32,749 bases of DNA from Nitrospira sp. CG24D. Its GTDB lineage: Bacteria; Nitrospirota; Nitrospiria; Nitrospirales; Nitrospiraceae. Position 1 is the stretch's first letter. Each line of letters starts with the position of its first letter. Both the position numbers and the translations under genes were made by a program. Shown piece after piece: positions 5,773 through 14,137 of this stretch. The stretch is taken from the NCBI GenBank assembly GCA_002869855.2, contig NEWQ02000007.1, forward strand, positions 1 through 32,749, given 5' to 3'. The notes under the pieces are model-generated. The model was not told the DNA's origin. It ran no database searches and saw nothing but the letters and a program-made list of their open reading frames with translations.

Positions 5773-7367
5773 GGCACCTCCTCGATTAATGCTTCCGCGC
5801 GGAGTTCCCGCAGCTCTTCCGCCGGAGTCGGCGAGAGCGGCACATGGGTTGGATGCGCGAGCCAGACCAGCGCGCCGATGCCGAGGAACAGACCGCTGGC
5901 CACCAGGAATGCATCGTTCAGGCTCAGGATCGCCGCTTCCTGTTTGATCAACACGCCGAGTTTGGCGTTCACCTGCGACGGGGCGAGTCCCGCCTCAATC
6001 AGTTTGGCCGTCAACTGCCCCACTGGATCGTAAGAGATCGACAGCCGCCCGCCGAAGTGATCGGCCAAATTGAGCTGATGAAAGTGGGCGCGCCGAAAGA
6101 GGACGATGCCTTGGAACGTGATGCCGAACGCGCCGGCTGCGACCCGCAATAGATTCGCGACCTCGGCCGCGCGCATGACCAGCGGGCCGGACAGGCCGTG
6201 CAGGATCAGCACCGTCAACGGCGTAAAGAACGATCCCAGGTAGATGCCTTCCACGACCATCGGCCAGAAGAGCTGGTCATACGAGTGGGGATCGTCGAAC
6301 AAGCCGATCCAGTAAAAGGTTGCGGCAAATCCGAGACTGTTGAGACAGATCAGCCAGCGCGCGTCGATGTATTTGCAGAGCAGGTGCATGACCGCAATGG
6401 CGGGAGCGCCCAGGAGAATCAGCGGGAGCAGCGCGAGGCCTGCCAGTTTCGACGAATAGCCCAGGATCAGCTGGATTTGCACAATCAGGAGCGAGAGCAG
6501 GCCCTGGATGGAAAAGAACCCGATGGTCAGGCACGTGACGCCGATGACGAAATTCCGGTGCCGAAACAGTCGAAGGTCCAGCGTGGGGTGCCGCTCGCCG
6601 AGTTCCCAGATGACGAAGCACGGCAGGGCGATGATCAGGACGATTGCGATGGCTTGCAGTAGGGGAGAATCCAGCCAGTCGAAATCGTTCCCCATGTTGA
6701 GGAAGGTCTGCATGCCCAGTAGCAGGGTCAGAAGCAGCAGAAAACCTATGAGGTCGAAGCGCCCGTACCGTCGGCGGAACCCGCGTCCGTGGAGGAGCGC
6801 TCCGAGAGTCCCGACGATGATCATGGTCAGGACAAAATCCAGGTAGAAGAGTGAGCGCCAGCCGAATAAGTACGCCAGGTAGCCGCCGACCGGCATCCCA
6901 ATGGTGAAGGGCGTAATGCTGAACAATCCCCAGACGCTCAGCGCCACCGCTTTCAACCGTTTCGGGTACTCGTTCAGCAACATCGATTGGGCGATCGGCA
7001 AGGTGATGCCGCCGGCGATGCCCTGCGCGATCCGGGCCGGGAGAAACTGCGAAAGTGTTTCGCTCGCGCCGCAGAGGTACGAGGCGATGCTGTAGACCAG
7101 GAACGCGCCGATCAGCAAGCGATAGTCGCCGACGCGGCCGGAGAGATAGCGCGCCAGGGGAAATCCAAGCGCCAGCCCGACCATGAAATCGGTTTGTGCC
7201 CAGGTAAGAAAACTCGGCAGGACGCCGCCGAGGTCGCCGGAAACGTGCGGCAGCAGCGCGATATACGAACCGGCATTGAACAGGACGACGATGTGCGCCA
7301 AGCCCAGGACGGCATTGAAGAGTAGGAATCGCCAGCCGCGCAACCGTCTGAGATACACTGCTGCCAT
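5769..7367 (-). CDS. emrB: EmrB-like MFS efflux transporter (DHA2 family)
   Basis: This 532-residue inner-membrane antiporter has about 14 hydrophobic segments, as in the DHA2 branch. The family's motif A region is degenerate (LARYLSGRVGDYRLLIGA, where many members read ADRxGRRR), but ARIAQGIAGGITLPIAQSML resembles the motif C region and WRSLFYLDF is typical. It should export hydrophobic or anionic compounds with the adaptor and outer-membrane factor encoded downstream. It starts 21 bp after the channel gene ends, with AAGGCAAGG before the ATG, so I place it in the same sigma-54 transcript. Confidence 0.88.
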   Translation of the reverse strand: MAAVYLRRLRGWRFLLFNAVLGLAHIVVLFNAGSYIALLPHVSGDLGGVLPSFLTWAQTDFMVGLALGFPLARYLSGRVGDYRLLIGAFLVYSIASYLCGASETLSQFLPARIAQGIAGGITLPIAQSMLLNEYPKRLKAVALSVWGLFSITPFTIGMPVGGYLAYLFGWRSLFYLDFVLTMIIVGTLGALLHGRGFRRRYGRFDLIGFLLLLTLLLGMQTFLNMGNDFDWLDSPLLQAIAIVLIIALPCFVIWELGERHPTLDLRLFRHRNFVIGVTCLTIGFFSIQGLLSLLIVQIQLILGYSSKLAGLALLPLILLGAPAIAVMHLLCKYIDARWLICLNSLGFAATFYWIGLFDDPHSYDQLFWPMVVEGIYLGSFFTPLTVLILHGLSGPLVMRAAEVANLLRVAAGAFGITFQGIVLFRRAHFHQLNLADHFGGRLSISYDPVGQLTAKLIEAGLAPSQVNAKLGVLIKQEAAILSLNDAFLVASGLFLGIGALVWLAHPTHVPLSPTPAEELRELRAEALIEEVP

Positions 7368-7388
7368 GGTCGCCTTGCCTTCTGTCTA

Positions 7389-8258
7389 TCAGAAAGACGG
7401 AGAATAGCCTTGCTGTGCCGGGGCCGGGGTGGGTTGCACCGTTGGATCTGGCTGACTCACTGCCGGTGTGGCCGCCCGATGCGTCAGATAGATGGCCATT
7501 CCGGTGAACAGCATGCCTCCGACGAGATTGCCTAACGTTACCGGGATTTGGTTCCAGAGCCACCAGGAGGATGTTGTCACGTTGGCGCCGAGCAGCATGC
7601 CGACCGGGATCACGAACATGTTGACGACCGCATGTTCAAATCCCTGGGAGAAGAAGAGGACCGTCGGTCCCCAGATGGCGAGCAATTTCCCCCCGAAGGA
7701 GTTGGATGCAAATGACGCGACGACGGCCAGGCTCACCATCCAATTGCAGAGCACGGCTTTGGTGAAGACCGTGAGCAGGCCGGCGGAGCCATGGGCGGCG
7801 TAGTAGTTCGTTTTGGCTTCAGCGATCGCCATCAGCTTTGCGCCGACCGGAGGAACCGCGTTGTCCCATGCCGTTGTAAAGCAGAGCGCGAAGAGGACTG
7901 CATACAGCGTCGCGCCCAACAGATTGCCGAGAAAGACCCATCCCCAGTTGGCCAGCACGCGACTCATTCCGACCTGTCCGCGACTCGCGACGGCGGCGCA
8001 GGGCAGCAGCGCGAAGCTGCCGGTGATGATTTCCGTGCCCAGGAGAATCGCCAACGCCAGTCCGAAGGGAAACAGGAGGCTGCCGGCAATCCAGGATCCG
8101 GTCTCGACCGCGACCGTCACGGCCATGCTGGTTGCGATCCCCAGATAGGCGCCGGCCAACATGCCCCGAATGACCAGATGCCGAGGAGGGACGTTCAGCT
8201 TGATGGTGCCGCCGGCCAGCATGCTTTCTACAACGCCGAGAGGTTTGACGTAGTCCAT
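7389..8258 (-). CDS. Formate/nitrite transporter family channel (FocA/NirC-like)
   Basis: This six-span, about 289-residue pentameric channel family moves formate, nitrite or related small anions. Family landmarks are present: the helix-break region LLGTEIITGSFALLP, LCNWMVSLAVVAS, and SQGFEHAVVNMFVIPVGML with the central pore His. The C-terminal 30 residues are a Pro/Gln-rich cytosolic tail. I use the ATG at 8258 because AGGAG is 7 bp away; a GTG at 8261 would be only 4 bp away. It heads the operon with the EmrAB/OMF genes and is driven by the sigma-54 promoter at 8330-8345. Near nirK in a presumed nitrite oxidiser, nitrite is a plausible substrate, but formate cannot be excluded. Confidence 0.9.
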   Translation of the reverse strand: MDYVKPLGVVESMLAGGTIKLNVPPRHLVIRGMLAGAYLGIATSMAVTVAVETGSWIAGSLLFPFGLALAILLGTEIITGSFALLPCAAVASRGQVGMSRVLANWGWVFLGNLLGATLYAVLFALCFTTAWDNAVPPVGAKLMAIAEAKTNYYAAHGSAGLLTVFTKAVLCNWMVSLAVVASFASNSFGGKLLAIWGPTVLFFSQGFEHAVVNMFVIPVGMLLGANVTTSSWWLWNQIPVTLGNLVGGMLFTGMAIYLTHRAATPAVSQPDPTVQPTPAPAQQGYSPSF

Positions 8259-8329
8259 CACGGTTCTCCTTTATGTTCCCAGGGTACGAGTCGACTCGTC
8301 GCTTGTGTTGAGTGTGTGGGTAACAACTA

Positions 8330-8345
8330 AGCAACCTCGGTGCCA
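8330..8345 (-). promoter_or_regulatory. Sigma-54 promoter of the FNT/efflux operon
   Basis: The minus strand reads TGGCACCGAGGTTGCT, a full match to TGGCAC-N5-TTGCW with the canonical spacing. The predicted start is about 8319, giving a leader of about 60 bp to the ATG at 8258. The operator at 8416-8435 is upstream, and the divergent genes encode a kinase and a sigma-54 activator. Confidence 0.9.
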
Positions 8346-8415
8346 ATAGCGCCGCTTGCATAAACGGAGCAATAGTCCCGGTCCCGGTCTGCAGTGAAAT
8401 GATATTGAGCGGTTT

Positions 8416-8435
8416 CGCACGGATCGCACGGTGCG
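8416..8435. promoter_or_regulatory. Operator CGCAC-n5-CGCAC-G-GTGCG (copy 3)
   Basis: It contains the core CGCAC-G-GTGCG (8425-8435) with a second CGCAC half-site (8416-8420) at the same offset as in the copy at 2642-2663. The core centre is about 98 bp upstream of the -12 GC at 8331-8332. It sits between the channel operon and the kinase gene, so it could also affect the latter. Confidence 0.7.
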
Positions 8436-8531
8436 TTTGAGAGTGATCTGGTTGATCTGGATTGTGGCTGGCAGGACATTTGACAGGGCGGGGATCTCAC
8501 TCCTAGGATGACTCAGTTTCATGGAGTGTCC

Positions 8532-10463
8532 ATGCGAGAGCGCGTCACCCGCCTGTTCAACAATCTTCCGATTCATCGCAAGCTGCTGCTCGCGTCGTTC
8601 ATTCCTCTGGTCGCCCTCATTGTCTTGAGTGTGATGACCTATCAGAGCGTGCAGACGTTTTCGCAGGATGAAGAGCAGTTGGACAGTCTCTATGTGACGC
8701 AAAAGAATGCGGCCGAGTACATGCGGCTGGTCGTCGATCTGGAGACCGGGTTCCGAGGCTACGTGCTGACCGAACAATACCGGTATCTGCGTCCCTATCG
8801 CGTCGCGCAGGAAGGGATCGAGGCTATCGGCCGTGATCTTGCAGGACGCATTTCAGGTGAGCAGTCGGATCGCTTCAGAGACATTCAGACTCTCGTCGTG
8901 CAGTTGGTGACGGAGAAAGAGGCGTTGATCCGCGCGATCAAAGACGGCCACAAGCAGGATGCGTTTCACTACATGGAAGAGGGACGCGGACGGGAACTGA
9001 TGGTCGAGATCCGGCGGCAAATGGGAATCTTCGACCGGTTTGAGCAGCAGAGCGTCGCCGAAAAGCTGGCGCAATTGAGTCAGGATCGCACCTCCACGCT
9101 GTTCGTTGTCCTGGTCGGCGGAGTTTTTACCTTCGGGTTGATGGTGGGCGCGCTGTATCTGATCGCCCGCTCGATTGCGGCTCCGCTGCTCAGTCTGGCC
9201 ACGACGGTCGGTTCTTCGCCTGCTGGACTAATGCCGGCGATCGCCGTGCTGGCGCGCACCGACGAGATCGGGGATCTCACGCGGGTGATGCACGACATGA
9301 GCACCCAGATTCGCGGGCATCTCAACGAGATGGAAAAATCCGAGGCCGCCCTGCGTCAACTGAACGAGCATTTGGCGACCTCGGAGGCGAAGTATCGGGG
9401 CCTCGTCGATCATGCGCCGTTCGGGATTTTCACCACGAAGGGGATGCAGATCACCTTTAGCAATCGCTACAATCAGGAGCTGGCTGGCCTCGATCCCGAT
9501 GATCCGGTGGATCCCGATGCGTTCAGAGAACAGATTCATCCGGAAGATCGCGAGCGAGTGCTGTCGGAATTCGGGCAAGCGGTGACGCAGGGACAGTCGT
9601 GTGAAACCGTGTTCCGCTTTTTGCATAAGGACGGAAGAGTGCGCAAAGTCTTGAGCCGCCGGTTGCCCATCGCCGGCAGCGACGGCGTCCGGCAGGTCTA
9701 TGTGGGATTCAACGTCGATATCACGGCGTTGGAGGATCTGCAGTCCCGGTTGAGTCGGGCCGAGCATCTAGCGATGTTGGGCCAAGTGGCGGCCGGCATC
9801 GCTCATGAGCTCAGGAATCCCCTGGTCGGGATCGGTTCTACCGCCTCGCTCCTGCTGGATGATTTCTCGGGCGATGATCCGCGACGGATCGACATCGATG
9901 TAATTTTGAAAGAGGCGAAGCGATTGGATCGCATCGTCAATCAAATCGTGGAATATGCGCGGCCGCGGGAGCTGGCGCCGGTTCGCTTCGACCTGTCCGA
10001 TTTGATCCATGAAGTCGTCAAGACGCTCGATGTGCCTCTGCAGGCCAAACATCTGGCCATTCAGGCGGCAGTGTCTCCGATGGCCGCCCATGTGCATGCC
10101 GATCGTGATCAGATCAAGCAGGTGCTCTTGAACGTCATTCACAATGCGATCGATGCGTCTCCGATGAATGGGGCGGCCCTTGATGTCACGGCGTTCGAGT
10201 TGTCCAGCCAGGAACGGTCGGGCATCGTGGTGCTGGTCAAAGATGCCGGCGTCGGTATTGCCTCAGAGGTGCTGCCGCACGTGTTCGAGCCGTTTTATAC
10301 GACGGGTAAGCGACATGGGACGGGATTAGGGTTGGCGATCTGCAGAAATATTATTGAAAGCCATGGCGGGGATATTCATATGACGAGCGAACCCGGCAAA
10401 GGGACCTCCGTGAGGATCTGGCTCCCGCTGAGTCAGGATTTTAAGATGATAGGGAGAGGCTAA
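8532..10463 (+). CDS. CHASE3-HAMP-PAS sensor histidine kinase
   Basis: This 643-residue membrane kinase has TM1 (about 16-38) and a helical periplasmic sensor of the CHASE3 type (LETGFRGYVLTEQ is characteristic). TM2 (about 183-207), a HAMP-like linker and a PAS domain (about 285-400, EAKYRGLVDHAPFGIF and IHPEDRERV) follow. The dimerisation helix carries the phospho-acceptor His425 in IAHELRNPLVG. The ATP-binding domain has NVIHNAIDAS (N box), VKDAGVGI (G1) and GTGLGLAI (G2). The ATG at 8532 has GGAG 6 bp upstream; an upstream ATG at 8508 has no spaced ribosome binding site. Its stop is 2 bp before the activator gene, so the two form a two-component pair. Confidence 0.9.
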   Translation: MRERVTRLFNNLPIHRKLLLASFIPLVALIVLSVMTYQSVQTFSQDEEQLDSLYVTQKNAAEYMRLVVDLETGFRGYVLTEQYRYLRPYRVAQEGIEAIGRDLAGRISGEQSDRFRDIQTLVVQLVTEKEALIRAIKDGHKQDAFHYMEEGRGRELMVEIRRQMGIFDRFEQQSVAEKLAQLSQDRTSTLFVVLVGGVFTFGLMVGALYLIARSIAAPLLSLATTVGSSPAGLMPAIAVLARTDEIGDLTRVMHDMSTQIRGHLNEMEKSEAALRQLNEHLATSEAKYRGLVDHAPFGIFTTKGMQITFSNRYNQELAGLDPDDPVDPDAFREQIHPEDRERVLSEFGQAVTQGQSCETVFRFLHKDGRVRKVLSRRLPIAGSDGVRQVYVGFNVDITALEDLQSRLSRAEHLAMLGQVAAGIAHELRNPLVGIGSTASLLLDDFSGDDPRRIDIDVILKEAKRLDRIVNQIVEYARPRELAPVRFDLSDLIHEVVKTLDVPLQAKHLAIQAAVSPMAAHVHADRDQIKQVLLNVIHNAIDASPMNGAALDVTAFELSSQERSGIVVLVKDAGVGIASEVLPHVFEPFYTTGKRHGTGLGLAICRNIIESHGGDIHMTSEPGKGTSVRIWLPLSQDFKMIGRG

Positions 10464-10465
10464 GC

Positions 10466-11854
10466 ATGCGCGCAGTGGTATTTGTCACGGATGATGAGCA
10501 GGCGATTCGGGCCGCGATCGTCAAGCGGCTGACCCGCCAGGGGCATCGTGCCGTCGGGTATGAATCCGGCGAAGCGTTGCTGGAGGCGCTCCGGCATGAG
10601 CTGCCCGATCTCGTCTTGCTCGATCTGAAGATGCCCGGCCTCAACGGGCTCGATACCTTGAAGAACCTGCGGCAGCTGGCCCCGTCCGCCATGGTGATCA
10701 TGCTGACGGCGTATGGGACGGTGCAGGATGCCGTAGAGGCGATGAAGCTGGGGGCGTACGATTTTCTGATCAAGTCGGTCGATCTGGAGGGCATCGATCC
10801 GGTGGTCGCCCGGGTGCTGGACGTCGTGAGTCTCCGCCGTCGTCTCGAGGCCGAGCTCGAGCACCGGGACAGTCAATATCAATTGAGCCATCTGGTCGCG
10901 CAGAGCCACGTGATGAAGCAGTTGCTCGAGCAGGTTCGTGAAGTGGCTGAGAACCCCAAGTCGTCGGTGCTGTTGCTCGGCGAAACCGGAACCGGGAAGG
11001 AATTTCTGGCGCGCGTGATCCATCACAACGGCGCCCGGGCTGCGGAACCGTTCATCGGGGTCAACTGCACGGCGATTCCCAAGGAGCTGTTTGAGAGCGA
11101 ATTATTCGGGTTCGAGCGCGGTGCCTTTACCGGTGCGAATCAGCGCAAGCTCGGGCTGCTCGAAAAAGCGGAGGGGGGGACCCTGTTTCTCGATGAAATC
11201 GGAGACTTGGATCTGTCGATGCAGGCCAAATTGTTGCGCGTCATCCAGGAGCGCTCTTTCCGGCGTCTGGGAGGAACCGATGATATCGGTGTGGATTTCC
11301 GTCTGATCACGGCCACGAACCGCGACCTGAAGAAAGAAGTCGGGCGCGGGGCATTCCGCGAGGATCTGTATTTCAGACTCAACGTGGTCGCCTTCGAGCT
11401 GCCGCCCTTGAGGAGTCGAGCGGAAGACATCTTCCCTCTCTGCCAGCGCGCCCTGGTCCGGTTCGCTCAGGATTTCGGGAAGCAGGTGCCTGAGCTGGAT
11501 CCGGAGGCCCGCACGCTGCTGGAGCGCTATTACTATCCGGGGAACATTCGCGAACTTCAGAACATTCTCGAACGGGCCATGATCTTCTGCCAGGGGCGGA
11601 CGCTGGCGCCGAGCTGTTTGCCGGCGGAGCTGCGCGAGGCAGGCAAACATGTGGCCGTCACCACGGCACCGGGCCCGGAGCCGGTCGTTCGGGTCGAGAT
11701 GAAGCTGGGGCAGCAATCGCTCGCCGATGTGGAGGGAGCGATTGTGGAAGAAGTTTTGCGGCTGGCCGATTACAACAAGACGCTGGCGGCCAAACACCTC
11801 GGCATGACCCGCTTCGCCTTGGATCGGCGACTCAAAAAAACCCACGACGAGTAG
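10466..11854 (+). CDS. NtrC-family sigma-54-dependent response regulator
   Basis: This 462-residue activator has a receiver (Asp53 in LVLLDLKMPG) and an AAA+ domain with Walker A GETGTGKE (172-179), the sigma-54 contact loop GAFTGA (219-224) and Walker B GTLFLDEIGD. The sensor regions are ATNRDLKKEV and YYPGNIRELQN. It ends with a Fis-type HTH (LADYNKTLAAKHLGMTRFAL). It should bind as an oligomer upstream and remodel sigma-54 holoenzyme. It is cotranscribed with the kinase 2 bp upstream. The three CGCAC-N-GTGCG sites next to sigma-54-type promoters on the opposite strand are its likely targets, which is an inference. Confidence 0.92.
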   Translation: MRAVVFVTDDEQAIRAAIVKRLTRQGHRAVGYESGEALLEALRHELPDLVLLDLKMPGLNGLDTLKNLRQLAPSAMVIMLTAYGTVQDAVEAMKLGAYDFLIKSVDLEGIDPVVARVLDVVSLRRRLEAELEHRDSQYQLSHLVAQSHVMKQLLEQVREVAENPKSSVLLLGETGTGKEFLARVIHHNGARAAEPFIGVNCTAIPKELFESELFGFERGAFTGANQRKLGLLEKAEGGTLFLDEIGDLDLSMQAKLLRVIQERSFRRLGGTDDIGVDFRLITATNRDLKKEVGRGAFREDLYFRLNVVAFELPPLRSRAEDIFPLCQRALVRFAQDFGKQVPELDPEARTLLERYYYPGNIRELQNILERAMIFCQGRTLAPSCLPAELREAGKHVAVTTAPGPEPVVRVEMKLGQQSLADVEGAIVEEVLRLADYNKTLAAKHLGMTRFALDRRLKKTHDE

Positions 11855-11869
11855 CGCCTTCCGCCGGTT

Positions 11870-12391
11870 CTACTCTTTCACCGTCACGGTCATCGTGATC
11901 GGCTCAATCGGATTGTCGGCGGCGTCGCGCGCGGCGGCGACGATCTTATCCAGGACTTCGATGCCGCGAAAGATTTCCCCGAACACGGTGTAGCGCCGGT
12001 CCAGTCCGCTGTTATCTCCCACACAAATAAAGAACTGTGAGCCGTTGTCGTTGAAGTCGCGCGTGCTGTTGCTCTCGCGCGGCATCTTCGCCATCGAGAC
12101 GGCGCCGCGTTTGTGCGGGCGATCGCTCGGCTCGGGCGTAAGAAAGTAGCCGGGGCCGCCGGTGCCGTGCGTCGTCCGGTCGGCGCTCTTGCTGAAGGGG
12201 TCGCCCCCTTGAATGAGAAAGCCGGGGACCACGCGATGGAATGTGGTGCCGTCGAAGAAGCCCATCTTGGCCAGATTGATGAAGTTCTCGACGTGACGCG
12301 GGGCATCGTCGGGATAGAAGCGGATCTTGATCTCGCCGAACTTGGTGACGATCGTCGCGCGAGGATCCTTCTTTTGAAATTGCATAGTCAT
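11870..12391 (-). CDS. Cyclophilin-type peptidyl-prolyl cis-trans isomerase
   Basis: This is a cytoplasmic prolyl isomerase of about 173 residues with no signal peptide. The catalytic core is intact: FINLAKMGFFDGTTFHRVVPGFLIQGGD (active Arg in FHR, Gln in IQGGD), RGAVSMAKMPRESNS, SQFFICVGDNSGLDRRYTVFGEI. The usual Trp of cyclosporin-sensitive cyclophilins is replaced in LDRRYTVFG, as in many bacterial forms. Starts at 12391 or 12385 (MQFQKKDPRATI) both lack a clear ribosome binding site; a frame to 12448 is not supported. It converges with the activator gene across only 15 bp, without a clear terminator. Confidence 0.9.
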   Translation of the reverse strand: MTMQFQKKDPRATIVTKFGEIKIRFYPDDAPRHVENFINLAKMGFFDGTTFHRVVPGFLIQGGDPFSKSADRTTHGTGGPGYFLTPEPSDRPHKRGAVSMAKMPRESNSTRDFNDNGSQFFICVGDNSGLDRRYTVFGEIFRGIEVLDKIVAAARDAADNPIEPITMTVTVKE

Positions 12392-12440
12392 AGGCGTGCA
12401 ATGTAGCAGGGGCTCGGCTTCGGCGGCAAGGGGTGGAGGA

Positions 12441-12530
12441 CGTGACAAGTGAAAGGTGACTAGCGGAGAGGGAATGTAAATGTGGACCGAAGGGTTCTCC
12501 CTGTCACGTGTTACGCGTCACTCGTCACTC
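12441..12530. repeat. Inverted clusters of degenerate GTGAC heptamers
   Basis: GTGACAAGTGAAAGGTGAC (12442-12460) faces GTCACGTGTTACGCGTCACTCGTCAC (from 12503), the same short unit repeated every 7-10 bp on opposite strands. About 40 bp separate the two clusters, so a long imperfect hairpin is possible. It lies between two leftward genes and codes for nothing visible. Confidence 0.55.
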
Positions 12531-12534
12531 CCCT

Positions 12535-12601
12535 GAGTCCCTTCCCCGGATCAATCCAGAGCCAGAGCAGGCCGCCGATGACGGCAATCAGCACGGCGGT
12601 G
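12535..12601 (-). pseudogene. 3' remnant of a second MFS transporter gene
   Basis: The minus strand encodes LIAVIGGLLWLWIDPGKGL. This is nearly the same as LIAVIGGILWLWIDPEKGL at the C-terminus of the intact MFS gene just upstream (12650-12716). My manual alignment gives 53 of 67 identical bases at a fixed 115-bp offset. Only the last helix remains, so this looks like the tail of a tandem paralogue lost by deletion. Confidence 0.7.
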
Positions 12602-12631
12602 ATGCAGTTGGAGCCAGCCCAGGAGCGGTGC

Positions 12632-13939
12632 TCAGTGCGGTTTTCCCGCGAGTCCTTTTTCCGGGTCGATCCAGAGCCAGAGTATCCCGCCAATGACAGC
12701 GATCAGTGCGGCTGTGCCTAGCGACAGGGGCCAGCCCCACTGTTCAGCAATCCAGGGCGTGACGGTGGGTGAAATAGCTCCTCCGATATTGGCGCCCATG
12801 TTCATCAAGCCAGATAGGCTACCGGCGTGAGTCTTGGATAAGTCGCTGGTGGAGGACCAGTAAGCGCCGACGCTGAAGTAGAGCCAGCCAGCGCCCAGCG
12901 ATAGACTGGCGATGGCGAGATAGGGCGAATCGATCCAGGCCCCGAGTCCGATCGCGCAGCCGGCGAGGAGCATCCCCGCCATGCCCGCTTGCCGGCGGCC
13001 GGTTGTGAGTCCATGGCGGGAGGCCAATCGATCCGTGACCCAGCCGCCGATTGGACAAAAGATCAGAATCGCGAGGAAGGGAGCCGATGCGAAGAATCCG
13101 CCGCGCAGGATATCGAACCCCCGCACATTGACGAGATAGAGATAGAACCAGGACATGTACACATAGGCGACATAGCCCAGGCAGCTATAACTCAGTACGA
13201 GCCACCAGACCGTCGGGGTTTGCCGCAAAGCCGCCCAGGGAATCGAAGGAGAGAGAGTCGGTTCGGCTGTCGCAGTCGTGCTGCTATTTCGATTGGCAAC
13301 CCAGGGATGGTCGAGCGGATGATTGCGCGCGATGAACCACCAGATGACGGCGAGGCCCAGGCCGAGAACGGCCGACAGATAGAAGGCCGTCTGCCAGCCG
13401 AAGTTCACCATGATCCAGGCCGTGATGGGTGGGGTGATCGCAGCGCCGACGCCGATGCCCCCGATCGCGATCCCGATGCCGAGGCCGCGCTCTCCTGCCG
13501 GAAGCCAGTCAGTGACCACCCGATTGAAGTTCGGCAAGGCCACCGCTTCGCCGACGCCCAATAAAAAGCGCGCAAGCGCAAGCGCTCCTATGATGCCCAG
13601 CCAACTGGCCAGTGGAGAGGCCGGGGCCATTGCCGTCCAGGCTGTGAAGACTGACCACCAGAGCAGCGCCAGGGTCAGAATGATCCGCGCCCCCCAGCGG
13701 TCTCCCAGCCAGCCGCCGGGAATCTGGAACAGGGCATAGCCGATGACGAAGGCCGAAAAGACGAAGCCCATCTGCTGATCGGTCAAGCCCAGTGCCGGCA
13801 TCATATGGCGAGCCGTCACGGAGATATTCACGCGGTCGATATAGGTGACGACGCTGATGGCAAAGAGCAGCCCGAGAATCACCCAGCGGATGCGCGTAAG
13901 AGGCGGGGAGTCGTGATCAGAAGAATTGTGTGGGTGCAA
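12632..13939 (-). CDS. MFS transporter, ACS (anion:cation symporter) type
   Basis: This 435-residue, 12-span carrier resembles the hexuronate/glucarate/phthalate branch of the major facilitator superfamily. IDRVNISVTARHMM in the first helix is the family signature, with GYALFQIPGGWLGDRWGARI as the motif A region and GVGEAVALPNFNRVVTDWLP as the second landmark. A hydrophilic loop separates the two halves, and SLSGLMNMGANIGGAISPTVTPWI is the usual late motif. The start at 13939 is a TTG with an in-frame stop just before it and no good ribosome binding site; a GTG about 19 codons later is the alternative. The substrate is unknown, probably an organic anion. A 3' fragment of a paralogue follows directly. 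Confidence 0.85.
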   Translation of the reverse strand: MHPHNSSDHDSPPLTRIRWVILGLLFAISVVTYIDRVNISVTARHMMPALGLTDQQMGFVFSAFVIGYALFQIPGGWLGDRWGARIILTLALLWWSVFTAWTAMAPASPLASWLGIIGALALARFLLGVGEAVALPNFNRVVTDWLPAGERGLGIGIAIGGIGVGAAITPPITAWIMVNFGWQTAFYLSAVLGLGLAVIWWFIARNHPLDHPWVANRNSSTTATAEPTLSPSIPWAALRQTPTVWWLVLSYSCLGYVAYVYMSWFYLYLVNVRGFDILRGGFFASAPFLAILIFCPIGGWVTDRLASRHGLTTGRRQAGMAGMLLAGCAIGLGAWIDSPYLAIASLSLGAGWLYFSVGAYWSSTSDLSKTHAGSLSGLMNMGANIGGAISPTVTPWIAEQWGWPLSLGTAALIAVIGGILWLWIDPEKGLAGKPH

Positions 13940-14137
13940 CGGTCATGTCGATCCAGTGGTGGTCGGCATTATAGCGAGTCGAGGACGGGGGCTCTAGCGC
14001 AAATTCCATGTAGATCGGTTTTTGGCGTGGTGTAATTTGGCGGAAAATCCCTTGTCTCACGCAGGGTTGGTGGATTTAACTAGAGGCTTCCGGTAAGATC
14101 CGAATGGCAATTGTACGTATGGTGCTGAGGGGGGAGT

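Noticed and set aside
6277..7563. 428-residue frame opposite in phase to the EmrB-like gene
   Set aside because: The translation is Arg/His/Pro-rich shadow sequence of the MFS gene in another frame.
8469..8484. TGGCAGGACATTTGAC upstream of the kinase gene as a sigma-54 promoter
   Set aside because: The -12 GC reads GA, which sigma-54 rarely tolerates, and the operator would be only about 50 bp upstream of the -12.
12511..12693. 60-residue minus-strand frame ending in an MFS-like helix
   Set aside because: It is not a gene: the C-terminal helix comes from the paralogue remnant and the rest is out-of-frame MFS sequence.
14039..14137. Possible sigma-70 promoter (TTGGTG...TAAGAT) before the AsmA-like gene
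   Set aside because: The spacer is about 21 bp, outside the normal 16-18 bp range.
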